Assembly: GCA_964529305.1 (NCBI GenBank)
Contig: CAZGUX010000280.1
Location: 1 to 64,000, forward strand
DNA from: CAZGUX01 sp964529305
Lineage (GTDB): Bacteria; Acidobacteriota; Terriglobia; Bryobacterales; Bryobacteraceae
DNA: 64,000 bases
Reading direction: 5' to 3'
Shown here: in pieces, positions 24,465-33,396 of the stretch
Numbering within the stretch: the first letter of the stretch is position 1
Layout of the letters: every line of letters starts with the position of its first letter
The notes under the pieces: model-generated
Databases searched by the model: none
The model's input: only the letters and a program-made list of their open reading frames with translations
What the model was told of the DNA's origin: nothing
Position numbers and translations under genes: made by a program

Positions 24465-27050
24465 CTACTCTGCGCGTAGCGCGATCGCAGGCTCTACTCG
24501 TCCTGCGCGGATCATCGGGTGGATCAGGGCAAGCAGGAGGGATATCGCCACCACTCCGGCCGTGCCCGCCCACGACCAGGCGTCGGTCGCGGGGGTATTG
24601 AATAGCTCTGCCGCCAACGCGCGCGCGGCCAGTTGCGTCAGTCCATACCCAAGCGCGGCGCCGGCGGCGAGCCAGTACAGGGTCTCGCCCGCAATGTGCT
24701 TTGCGATCACGGAGGGACTGGCTCCGAGAGCCATTCTGATACCGATATTGCGCGTGCGTTGTGTCACCAGGAACGACACGACGGAGTATAGTCCTGCCGA
24801 GGCCACGACAAGCGCAAGGCCAGCGAAGGCGGCTAGTAGCGCGGCCAGAAAGCGCGGCCGGGCGGTCAGAACGGCCACCTCTTCGCTAATCGCTTTAACA
24901 TCGGAGGGCAGTTGCGAATCCACGCTGGACAGGGACTGCTTCAACAATCCAGCAGCCTCCGTGGCGTTGATGAAGGTTCGAAGAGCGATGACGCCGCTCC
25001 GCGTTGATTCCGCGCGCCGGCTTCGGATCAGGTAAACCTCTGCTTCGCCGTTTCGCGTAAGTCCGCCGCTCCGAATGTCCCTGACCACCCCGATGACCTC
25101 GTGCCATGGACCCGAGAGAGGCTTGATGGTGTGACCGACTGCGCTTTGCCCGGGAAACAACAGGCGCTCAGCCTCTTTCGAAAGGACCGCCATTGGCCGC
25201 CCGTCGCGATCACCTTCGACAAACGCCCTGCCCTTCACAATCGGGATGCGAAAAGTCTCAAAGTATCCGGGAGTAGTGTAACGAAGGCGAACCTCGCCCG
25301 TTTCCCGTGCCGCCGCCGCTCCGTCCACAGGCACACCGCTCGTGACCATATAGTTGCGCAGTGGCGACACGTTGGACCAACTTGCCGCGATGGTTCGGGG
25401 ATCTTCCTGGATGCGCGCCAGAACCTGCTCGAATAGCGCAGTCTGACTGTGCGCGCTGGGGTAGCGCACGGCATTCAGGCTTACGGCCATCGTGTAGACT
25501 TGTTCGCTCTGAAACCCGAGGGGAACTCGGGCCAGATTCCACAAGCTGCGCAGCAAGAGTCCGGAGCTACCGAGCAGAGCAACAGTGAGGGCGATTTGGG
25601 TGCTAATCAGCGCGAAGCGGGCGCGCGGCGCTAACCCGGTGGTACTGCGCGAACCGGCGCCGACGAATCCCACGCGCAAACTCGAGAGGGCGGGCCACAG
25701 GCCGATGGTCACACCGCAGACCAGGGACAGCACTGCCAAGACCCCGAACACTCTGAGATCCAAGGAAGCATGTTCGATTTTGGGGATGCTCGCTGGCGCC
25801 CGGCTCGAGAAAACTTTGAGCAGGCCCCAGGAGAAGAACAGCCCCAACCCCCCGGCGGAGATTGCCAGTAACATACTTTCGGCGAAGGCAAGCCGGGCTA
25901 GCCTTGTTTTGCTGGCACCCAAGGCGGCGCGCATTTCAAACTCGCGCGATCGCGTGGCCATGCGCGCCAGCAGCAGCCCGGAAGCGTTTACGCACACGAT
26001 CAACAGAAACACGCCACTGGCTGCCAGGACCAGCCAGGCCATTCGGGACGCATCGCCTACCTGTAGCTCGCGCAGGTCTCGAACGCGCGCCGTAACGGGC
26101 CCTTTGAGAAGCGGGAACAGTTTGGCGCCGGCTTCGATCAAGGGAGCAATCGCAGAGGTCGCTTGTTGCGCACTGACGCCCGGCTTCAGGCGTCCGATCG
26201 TCGTAATGAATCTGGAAAAGGTCTGGCTTGGGTCGAAGGGCCGCACTTGTTGCGGCATCAACAAGTCCGGTTCCCCGAGCGGGAATTCGAAGCCGGCCGG
26301 CAGCACGCCGACGACACGCACGGGCTTGCCATCGATCTGCATTACCCGCCCTGAGACCCGCAGATCGCCGCCAAAGCGCCGGCGCCAGAGGGCATAGCTG
26401 ATAATGGCTACCGCTGGAGTTCCCTTTCGATCCTCATCGGCGGTGAAATTGCGGCCCAGCAAGACGCGTACGCCCAACACGTCGAGGAAGTTCGATTCAA
26501 CCCGAACGCAGTTCAATCGTTCCGGCCGTTCTTCGGTCAGGTCGCAGGGTCCGCCACGGCCCAGGATGCTGGTGACGGATTGGAAGGGTTCGGGAGCGGG
26601 CTGCCAGAATTGAAAATAGGCGCGTTCCAGCATAATCTCACGCGGGGGGGCTGCTCCGGCAAAGGGCCGGACCTCGCCGAAGGAAACCAGCCGGTCCGGT
26701 TCGGCGTACGGAAGAGGCCGGAACAGGATGCGGTCCAATACCGAAAACAGCGCAGTGGCCGATCCTGTTCCCAGGGCCAGAACAGCGACGACACCGGCGG
26801 CAAAACCGGGATTGCGGCGCCAGGTGCGGACAGTGAACCGCGCATCCTCCAGGAAATCCGCGAACCAGCAGAGATGCCGCGTATCGCGAAGCTCCTCCTT
26901 GGCGAGATCGATGCCTCCGAATGCGCGGCGGGCCCGTAAACGGGCTTCTTCCGGAGGCACCCCGCGCGCGATGTAGTCCTGCGTGGCCTGCTCTAGGTGG
27001 GATTCGATCTCACGAGACATGTCCGCTTCGAATTTGCCGCGCTTTGACAT
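24465..27050 (-). CDS. ADOP-type ABC transporter permease (MacB/FtsX), 861 aa
   Basis: An acidobacterial duplicated orphan permease. The N-terminal cytoplasmic segment (MSREIESHLEQATQDYIARG, then RARRAFGGIDLAKEEL) is the ADOP signature. Then come TM1 (GFAAGVVAVLALGTGSATALF), a MacB-like periplasmic domain, and a first FtsX unit (MAWLVLAASGVFLLIVCVNA). The second half repeats this arrangement, ending with an FtsX unit whose helices include TAGVVAISLLLALIHPMIRA. No ATPase subunit is adjacent, typical for this family. Its substrate is unknown. It follows padR by 3 nt and must be in the same operon. Confidence 0.9.
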   Translation of the reverse strand: MSKRGKFEADMSREIESHLEQATQDYIARGVPPEEARLRARRAFGGIDLAKEELRDTRHLCWFADFLEDARFTVRTWRRNPGFAAGVVAVLALGTGSATALFSVLDRILFRPLPYAEPDRLVSFGEVRPFAGAAPPREIMLERAYFQFWQPAPEPFQSVTSILGRGGPCDLTEERPERLNCVRVESNFLDVLGVRVLLGRNFTADEDRKGTPAVAIISYALWRRRFGGDLRVSGRVMQIDGKPVRVVGVLPAGFEFPLGEPDLLMPQQVRPFDPSQTFSRFITTIGRLKPGVSAQQATSAIAPLIEAGAKLFPLLKGPVTARVRDLRELQVGDASRMAWLVLAASGVFLLIVCVNASGLLLARMATRSREFEMRAALGASKTRLARLAFAESMLLAISAGGLGLFFSWGLLKVFSSRAPASIPKIEHASLDLRVFGVLAVLSLVCGVTIGLWPALSSLRVGFVGAGSRSTTGLAPRARFALISTQIALTVALLGSSGLLLRSLWNLARVPLGFQSEQVYTMAVSLNAVRYPSAHSQTALFEQVLARIQEDPRTIAASWSNVSPLRNYMVTSGVPVDGAAAARETGEVRLRYTTPGYFETFRIPIVKGRAFVEGDRDGRPMAVLSKEAERLLFPGQSAVGHTIKPLSGPWHEVIGVVRDIRSGGLTRNGEAEVYLIRSRRAESTRSGVIALRTFINATEAAGLLKQSLSSVDSQLPSDVKAISEEVAVLTARPRFLAALLAAFAGLALVVASAGLYSVVSFLVTQRTRNIGIRMALGASPSVIAKHIAGETLYWLAAGAALGYGLTQLAARALAAELFNTPATDAWSWAGTAGVVAISLLLALIHPMIRAGRVEPAIALRAE

Positions 27051-27053
27051 GCG

Positions 27054-27428
27054 CTAAACCTCTTCGTTCCGCTGCAGATTGCCTTCGAGGATTAGGTCAA
27101 TCGCCGTGCGCAAGCGCTTCCACCCCTCGGTCTCTTCTTCGAGCGCTTTGCGCCCCGCCTTGGTGAGCCGGTAGTATTTGGCCTCCTTACCGGTCTCGTT
27201 TGTTTTCCAATCGGCGGTCAGCAAGCCGCGTTGTTCCATACGGTACAAAGCGGGATACAGGGAGCCCTGCCGGACCTGCAGCGCCTCACCTGACATTTGC
27301 TCGATGCGTCGAACGATGCCGTATCCGTGCAGCGGCTGGAGGGCAACGATGCGCAGGATAAGCAGGTCCAACGTGCCCTGAAGCAGAGCCGCTTCGCGAG
27401 TCGGGATAGAATCGCCATGCCTAGACAT
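27054..27428 (-). CDS. PadR-family transcriptional regulator, 124 aa
   Basis: A small winged-helix repressor. The PadR core is clear: GTLDLLILRIVALQPLHGYG, RQGSLYPALYRMEQRGLL with the recognition helix, and the wing YYRLTKAGRKALEEET. Such genes sit upstream of ADOP permeases and are thought to control them. The ATG is inside the left arm of an inverted repeat that overlaps the promoter, which suggests autorepression. No Shine-Dalgarno is present, so translation probably starts at or near the RNA 5' end. Confidence 0.92.
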   Translation of the reverse strand: MSRHGDSIPTREAALLQGTLDLLILRIVALQPLHGYGIVRRIEQMSGEALQVRQGSLYPALYRMEQRGLLTADWKTNETGKEAKYYRLTKAGRKALEEETEGWKRLRTAIDLILEGNLQRNEEV

Positions 27429-27466
27429 GCTGTGTATAATATATGCTGATATGCCTAGAGTGTCAA
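27421..27466 (-). promoter_or_regulatory. padR promoter and probable PadR operator
   Basis: On the minus strand a perfect -35 TTGACA (27461-27466) is spaced 17 nt from TATATT (27438-27443). The predicted transcript start falls 2-4 nt before the padR ATG. An imperfect inverted repeat, CTAGACATGCTG against CTAGGCATATCAG (arms 27421-27432 and 27446-27458), covers the start codon and the spacer. This is where a PadR dimer would block RNA polymerase. Confidence 0.7.
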
Positions 27467-27662
27467 GGCAAAGCTGTCAAGTGCCAGGGTGGCACGTCGT
27501 GCCTGTCGGATGAAAAGGGGATTATTTGATGTCCCGGTTTCGTGTCATCGTCCCCGGTCGTTCTTCCCCGCCCCGTAAGCGAACCGCCCCGCGGCACGAA
27601 CCGCACCGCTGATTCCGCCCTTTCGCCCGGGCTGTTAAAATCATGGGCGGAGAGTTTCGCCG

Positions 27663-28976
<1,314 letters not shown>

Positions 28977-29180
28977 GCCAGGAACGCCGTCTCTCTGCCA
29001 CACCGCGCGAACCGCAGCCAGATGAAGGTTCCCGGCATGGCCGCTCGGTAGTGATCCGGACGGCACTTCTCACGGCAGCAGACTCTACGTCGAGTTGAAT
29101 CCGTAACACCGCTCCGTTACCACGGACCGATCGCCATAGAGTTGTTCCGAGACGAATGCCGCCGCACCCACGAATCGGCT

Positions 29181-29309
29181 TTACGCGGTTCCTACCCCGG
29201 ACTTCTTGGCCGGGGCATTGTCGTGCTTCTTCTGCTGCCCTAGTTTCTGTTTCGTCAACTGCTGCTGCTTGTTCTTTTCCTTGTCTTTCTTGCCACCCTT
29301 GTCTCCCAT
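29181..29309 (-). CDS. Lysine-rich small protein, 42 aa
   Basis: A very short gene with a strong AAAAGGAG ribosome binding site 6 nt before an ATG. The product is mostly Lys and Gln (MGDKGGKKDKEKNKQQQ, then KLGQQKKHDNAPAKKSG). Similar tiny basic proteins starting MGDK occur in many bacteria, with no known role. The basic, low-complexity sequence suggests an RNA- or DNA-associated or disordered protein. Confidence 0.7.
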   Translation of the reverse strand: MGDKGGKKDKEKNKQQQLTKQKLGQQKKHDNAPAKKSGVGTA

Positions 29310-29999
29310 GCCTGCTCCTTTTCAGCGATTGTGACTTGAAGTCTGGATCGCTGCGCGGTGGATCATTTTGAATCGCCGCGAACCAACGCTACCACAATTG
29401 CAGCCGCAAAGAGTCACTGCGGCCGAACCCGGATTTCCCGGGCACTCACTGACTGTGGAGCGCAGAGTCTGTTGCGGTGTCTCTCGGCCTGCAAGCTCTT
29501 TGATGCTCATCGGCCCCGGTCCGGGCCTTGTCGATTTCCCGATTCCTGCTTTCGTCAACGTTGGGCACGGTATTCAGGCGAGAGCCGCATTCGCCGCGTA
29601 TCCGCTGACACTGACTCTTAACGCGCGCAGTTCGATTCCAGAGTCAGTCTCTTACGGCCCGCGACGCGCGAAGCTCCGAACCGCGCGCGTCAGCGCGCGG
29701 GTTGCAGGGCGGCGCTGTATCTTCGGGTGGAACATCTCCTGACATTCCTTGGGTCCGAATCGAAGCACCTTGAGAACCCACGTGACCGGGCCAATCTCTA
29801 TTTCCAGCAGCCGACTTTTGGCGCCGCAATGACACCGCGGCTGGCACGTAGTGGGCGCTTACGACCTACGCCACCCGAAGCTCGCCGGTACCGCGCTTCT
29901 TAGGCTTCACCACGATTTCCACCTCGACGGAATAGCCCCGAAATTGACCAGCTAACATCGCTGAGACCTTCGGCTGGGCGTACAACGCATAGCTGATGA
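29310..29999. other. Gene-poor stretch with possible coding remnants
   Basis: No intact gene is visible. Two minus-strand pieces read like protein. One, near 29850-29980, gives MLAGQFRGYSVEVEIVVKPK. The other, near 29652-29830, gives CHCGAKSRLLEIEIG and FGPKECQEMFHPKIQRR. They may be fragments of lost genes or of a transposase, but neither is strong enough to name. Confidence 0.3.
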
Positions 30000-32102
30000 T
30001 TAACGGCCGCCGCTCGACTCGCTGGCCGTCACGGAGAGCACGATCACCTGGGTCGAGATCTTGCGGTCGCCACTATCCACTTCGCCCGTAATCTCGTAAA
30101 CCCCTACCGGGGCGTCGGGGCCGCCTTCGAATTGCAGGGTCACCTGACTTCCCTGGCGTCCGCTCACCCGATAGTTCACCCCTCGCGGCAGACCCGTCAC
30201 CCGGATCGGAGCGTCTCCGGCAAGACCCTCCGCCCGCAGTTCCAGGGTCGCCGATCCACCCCGGCTCACCGCCAGGCTGCCGGTCTGCGCTGAGAGCGAT
30301 CCCGGCAACGGATCGTACACCGCGACCGACAGGCCGGGCGAGGGCCGGCGATTGAAATTCCACAGATCGAGCAGCGGGCCTAGCATCATCGCGTTGTGCG
30401 CTTCCACCACCCGCCCGTCCACGGCGGCCTTCCCGAAGATCCGAATCGGGTAAGCGCCGGCGGCGAGAGAGGCAGGCGCCTCGATGCGGAACGCGATCTC
30501 CGGGATGATCATGTCCGCCCCATCGGAGTTGGGCTCAAAGAGTTGATCGGCGCGAAAACGGCCGCGCGGCGCCGGAATCCCCGCCGGAAGCCCTTCGCAC
30601 CAGATCTCCACCTCTCCTTCGAAACCCGCTTCACGGATCAGATGGACCTTCAGATCGGCGGACTTTCCTCGCCCGACCGCGAAGTTCTCCGGGGTCGTGA
30701 CCAGTTGGAATCCGGGCCGCGATGCATCGATCTTGAGCAGGTAGACAAACCCGGGGCCGGCGCGGCCCAAACGGTCCTTAACCACGACGGTGAGCGGCCC
30801 GTCCGCCGTCGGCGTGAAATACAGACTGCTGTCCGGGTTCCCGACCAGCGACCCCTGGCCGGCGACGACGTCGTCGGCCTCGGCCAGTTTTCGCCCGTCG
30901 CGGTCCTGTAGCTCGATCACTGTGTCCAGTTGGGGCACGCCGAGTTGCGTCGCCAGCGTCCACACGTGCAACGGCTGTCCCGCCTTGGCCTGGATGACAT
31001 GCGACGAGGGGCCGGTGGAAACGGCTCCATGGAAAACCCGCACCGACGCCTCCAGGACCTCAGTCATGAGCCCCTCGGCGACACCTTGGGGCCCCTCGAC
31101 CCAGAGCCTCCACAGGCCCGAACGCGCTCCAGCGGGGACTTCGACCTCCACCTCGATCTGATCGGCCTTGCGAGTGACGACGCGGCCGGCGATTCGCGCC
31201 GAGTGCGCGGCCGTCTCCGGATCCGCTTCAAACCGGATGGGCATGGTGTACGGGAGCGTCATGCGCGCATAGTCGCCTCGCCGCGCAGGAGTCAGGTACA
31301 CAGACTTGGTCTGGTCGAGCGCTTGGCCTGCGACGCGAAGACGCGTGCCAGCGCCTTTCTTAAGGCCCAACGGAAAAACATGATCGACCCTCGGCAGCGC
31401 GGAGATCCGCAGGGTATAGGCGCACAGCTTGCCGAAGTTGAACCCGCGCGGCCCGCGATACTGGTCGATCTTCAGGCGATACGTTCCGCTTTCTGAAAAG
31501 CGGTGCTCGATCGTTGGGTTCTCGTCGTAGTCGGTCCGGTCGTCATTGAAGGCGACCCGCCTGCCGTCGCTCGACTGAAGGAACATCCGGGCCTCGGCGC
31601 CGGAGCCAAATTCGATCGCCCGGAACTCGAACTGCCAGCGCTCCCCGGCTTTGGCCTGAAACGAAAACACGTCGGTGTCGGCGGCGCCATCCAGCCGGCC
31701 TTGAATCTCCACCGGCAACCGCGCCACCGCCTGCGCCGCCGGCACCGTGTCGTTCGGTTCCTTTTCGGCCAGATCCGGGAACTGGCCGACGTTGAAGATC
31801 AGCGAGGTCGATGGCCCTTCCGTCGTGATGACCCTCATCAGATGAGATCCGAGCGCCGCCTGGGGATGGATCCGTACTTCCCCGGTGACCGTACCCGCGT
31901 TGTGACTCGCCGTCCGGGTCCACACGAGATCCTGGCAATCGAACTCGACGCCGCGCAGGTTGGCCAGGTTCGTGCCCAACAACTCTACCGCGACACTGGC
32001 GCCGCGCTGGCCCCCGAGCGGAGATACGCGGATCAGCTTGGGCGGGTTCTGTGCCGCCGCCTGGCAGAGCACGATCACGAGCAGGAGGGCACGCATGCTC
32101 AC
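30000..32102 (-). CDS. Exported beta-sandwich protein with pre-peptidase-type domain, 700 aa
   Basis: A signal peptide (MRALLLVIVLCQAAAQ) leads into an IPT/TIG-like strand set (PKLIRVSPLGGQRGASVAVE). A pre-peptidase C-terminal (PPC)-like domain follows, around AEKEPNDTVPAAQAV and GAADTDVFSFQAKAGERWQF. Further Ig-like sandwich repeats run to the C-terminus. It is the third gene of the operon with the DUF1549/DUF1553 and DUF1501 genes. A GTG start overlaps the upstream stop by 4 nt; an ATG two codons later is an equal alternative. It probably sits outside the cytoplasmic membrane with its partners; no catalytic residues are seen. Confidence 0.75.
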   Translation of the reverse strand: MSMRALLLVIVLCQAAAQNPPKLIRVSPLGGQRGASVAVELLGTNLANLRGVEFDCQDLVWTRTASHNAGTVTGEVRIHPQAALGSHLMRVITTEGPSTSLIFNVGQFPDLAEKEPNDTVPAAQAVARLPVEIQGRLDGAADTDVFSFQAKAGERWQFEFRAIEFGSGAEARMFLQSSDGRRVAFNDDRTDYDENPTIEHRFSESGTYRLKIDQYRGPRGFNFGKLCAYTLRISALPRVDHVFPLGLKKGAGTRLRVAGQALDQTKSVYLTPARRGDYARMTLPYTMPIRFEADPETAAHSARIAGRVVTRKADQIEVEVEVPAGARSGLWRLWVEGPQGVAEGLMTEVLEASVRVFHGAVSTGPSSHVIQAKAGQPLHVWTLATQLGVPQLDTVIELQDRDGRKLAEADDVVAGQGSLVGNPDSSLYFTPTADGPLTVVVKDRLGRAGPGFVYLLKIDASRPGFQLVTTPENFAVGRGKSADLKVHLIREAGFEGEVEIWCEGLPAGIPAPRGRFRADQLFEPNSDGADMIIPEIAFRIEAPASLAAGAYPIRIFGKAAVDGRVVEAHNAMMLGPLLDLWNFNRRPSPGLSVAVYDPLPGSLSAQTGSLAVSRGGSATLELRAEGLAGDAPIRVTGLPRGVNYRVSGRQGSQVTLQFEGGPDAPVGVYEITGEVDSGDRKISTQVIVLSVTASESSGGR

Positions 32103-33379
32103 CCGAAGAGTTCGCGCACCGGTTTGCCTTCTTTGTTGATCGCAACGGGCCGGTTGTTGGCGAAGTACGTCTTGTGGGGATCGATGCCGAGAACCTTGTA
32201 GACCGTCGCGCCCAGATCCTCGACGGTTACCGGCCGGTCCGTGGGTTCGCCGGCCACTGAATCCGTGCGTCCGATGACGCGGCCGCCCTGAATTCCGCCT
32301 CCGGCTAAAGCCACCGAGAAAGCGCGCGGCCAGTGGTCGCGACCACCGGAGAAATTGACCTTCGGTGTCCGCCCAAAATCGCCGATCACCAGAACCAGGG
32401 TGGTCTCCAGCCGTCCGCGCTCCTCCAGGTCGTCGAGCAGCACGCTGAACGCCCGGTCGAAATCGGCCATCAGGGGTTTGGTGGCGGGCTCATGATTGAC
32501 GTGCGTGTCGTAGCCCCCGTGAAACACGGTTGCCAGGCGAACGCCGGATTCGATCAGGCGCCGGGCCAACAGCGCGCCCTGCCCAACCGCGGTTCGGCCA
32601 TAGGCGTCGCGAAGTTTGTCCGGCTCGGCGCTCATATCGAAGGCCTTCTTGGCGGCTGGTGACGAGATCAGGTCAAAGGCCTTCTGATAAAACTCGTCCA
32701 TGCTCTCGAGCAGCGGAGATTTCTCGACCCGGCGGAATTCGGCGTCCAACGCCCCCAGCAATGCCGCGCGCGACCGCGCCTCGTCCAGCAGCACGCCGCC
32801 CGGCAGCGTGAGGTCTTTCACGGAAAAGGTCTTGGTGTTCGGATTGCCGCTGACAAAAGGGTCGAACACCGGCCCCAGAAAACCGGCCTCGGCGGAGACG
32901 TCGCTGCCGGGAATCGCCACAAACGGAGGTACGCCTTCTTTCCCTCCGAACTCCCTCGAGACCACGGCTCCGAAGCTCGGATGCGCCATGTCGTTGCGGG
33001 GCCTGGTCCCGCTGAAAATGTATTGGCGCGCCCGCTCGTGGATCGCGATGTCGGAGTGCATCGAGCGGATCACCGAAAACTTGTGCATGCGCTTCGCCGT
33101 CTCCGGAATCAACGCGGAGACGTGCACGCCGGGCAGGCTGGAGGGAATGGTGCCGAAACTGCCGCGAATATCCGACGGGGCGTCCGGCTTGGGGTCGAAG
33201 CTGTCCAACTGGCTGGCGCCGCCGTTCTGAAAGAGGACGATCGCGCTCATCTCGCGGCGGGTCGACGTCGCGAGCAAATCGGGCAGGTGCAGACCACCGA
33301 CCGCCAATGCGCCGGCTTTGAGAAAGCTCCGCCGGCTATCCTCGAGGCCAGAACGGGTTTTGTCGAAGAAACCAGCCAT
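32099..33379 (-). CDS. DUF1501 (sulfatase-like) exported protein, 426 aa
   Basis: A twin-arginine signal (DSRRSFLKAGALAVGGL) precedes a DUF1501 domain, a relative of alkaline phosphatase/sulfatase folds. Typical segments are LFQNGGASQLDSFDPKPDAP, SVIRSMHSDIAIHERARQYI, VFHGGYDTHVNHE and VIGDFGRTPKVN. The metal-site Asp/His residues lie in these blocks. The start at 33379 is chosen for its GGAGGTG ribosome binding site. The gene follows the DUF1549/DUF1553 gene by 17 nt. The pair is common in Planctomycetota and Acidobacteriota; its substrate is unknown. Confidence 0.9.
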   Translation of the reverse strand: MAGFFDKTRSGLEDSRRSFLKAGALAVGGLHLPDLLATSTRREMSAIVLFQNGGASQLDSFDPKPDAPSDIRGSFGTIPSSLPGVHVSALIPETAKRMHKFSVIRSMHSDIAIHERARQYIFSGTRPRNDMAHPSFGAVVSREFGGKEGVPPFVAIPGSDVSAEAGFLGPVFDPFVSGNPNTKTFSVKDLTLPGGVLLDEARSRAALLGALDAEFRRVEKSPLLESMDEFYQKAFDLISSPAAKKAFDMSAEPDKLRDAYGRTAVGQGALLARRLIESGVRLATVFHGGYDTHVNHEPATKPLMADFDRAFSVLLDDLEERGRLETTLVLVIGDFGRTPKVNFSGGRDHWPRAFSVALAGGGIQGGRVIGRTDSVAGEPTDRPVTVEDLGATVYKVLGIDPHKTYFANNRPVAINKEGKPVRELFG

Positions 33380-33396
33380 CGCCACCTCCGCCGTGT

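Noticed and set aside
29652..29830. Possible zinc-finger transposase fragment
   Set aside because: A CHCGAKS start and a protein-like stretch are seen, but no start codon, no further cysteines and no recognisable family.
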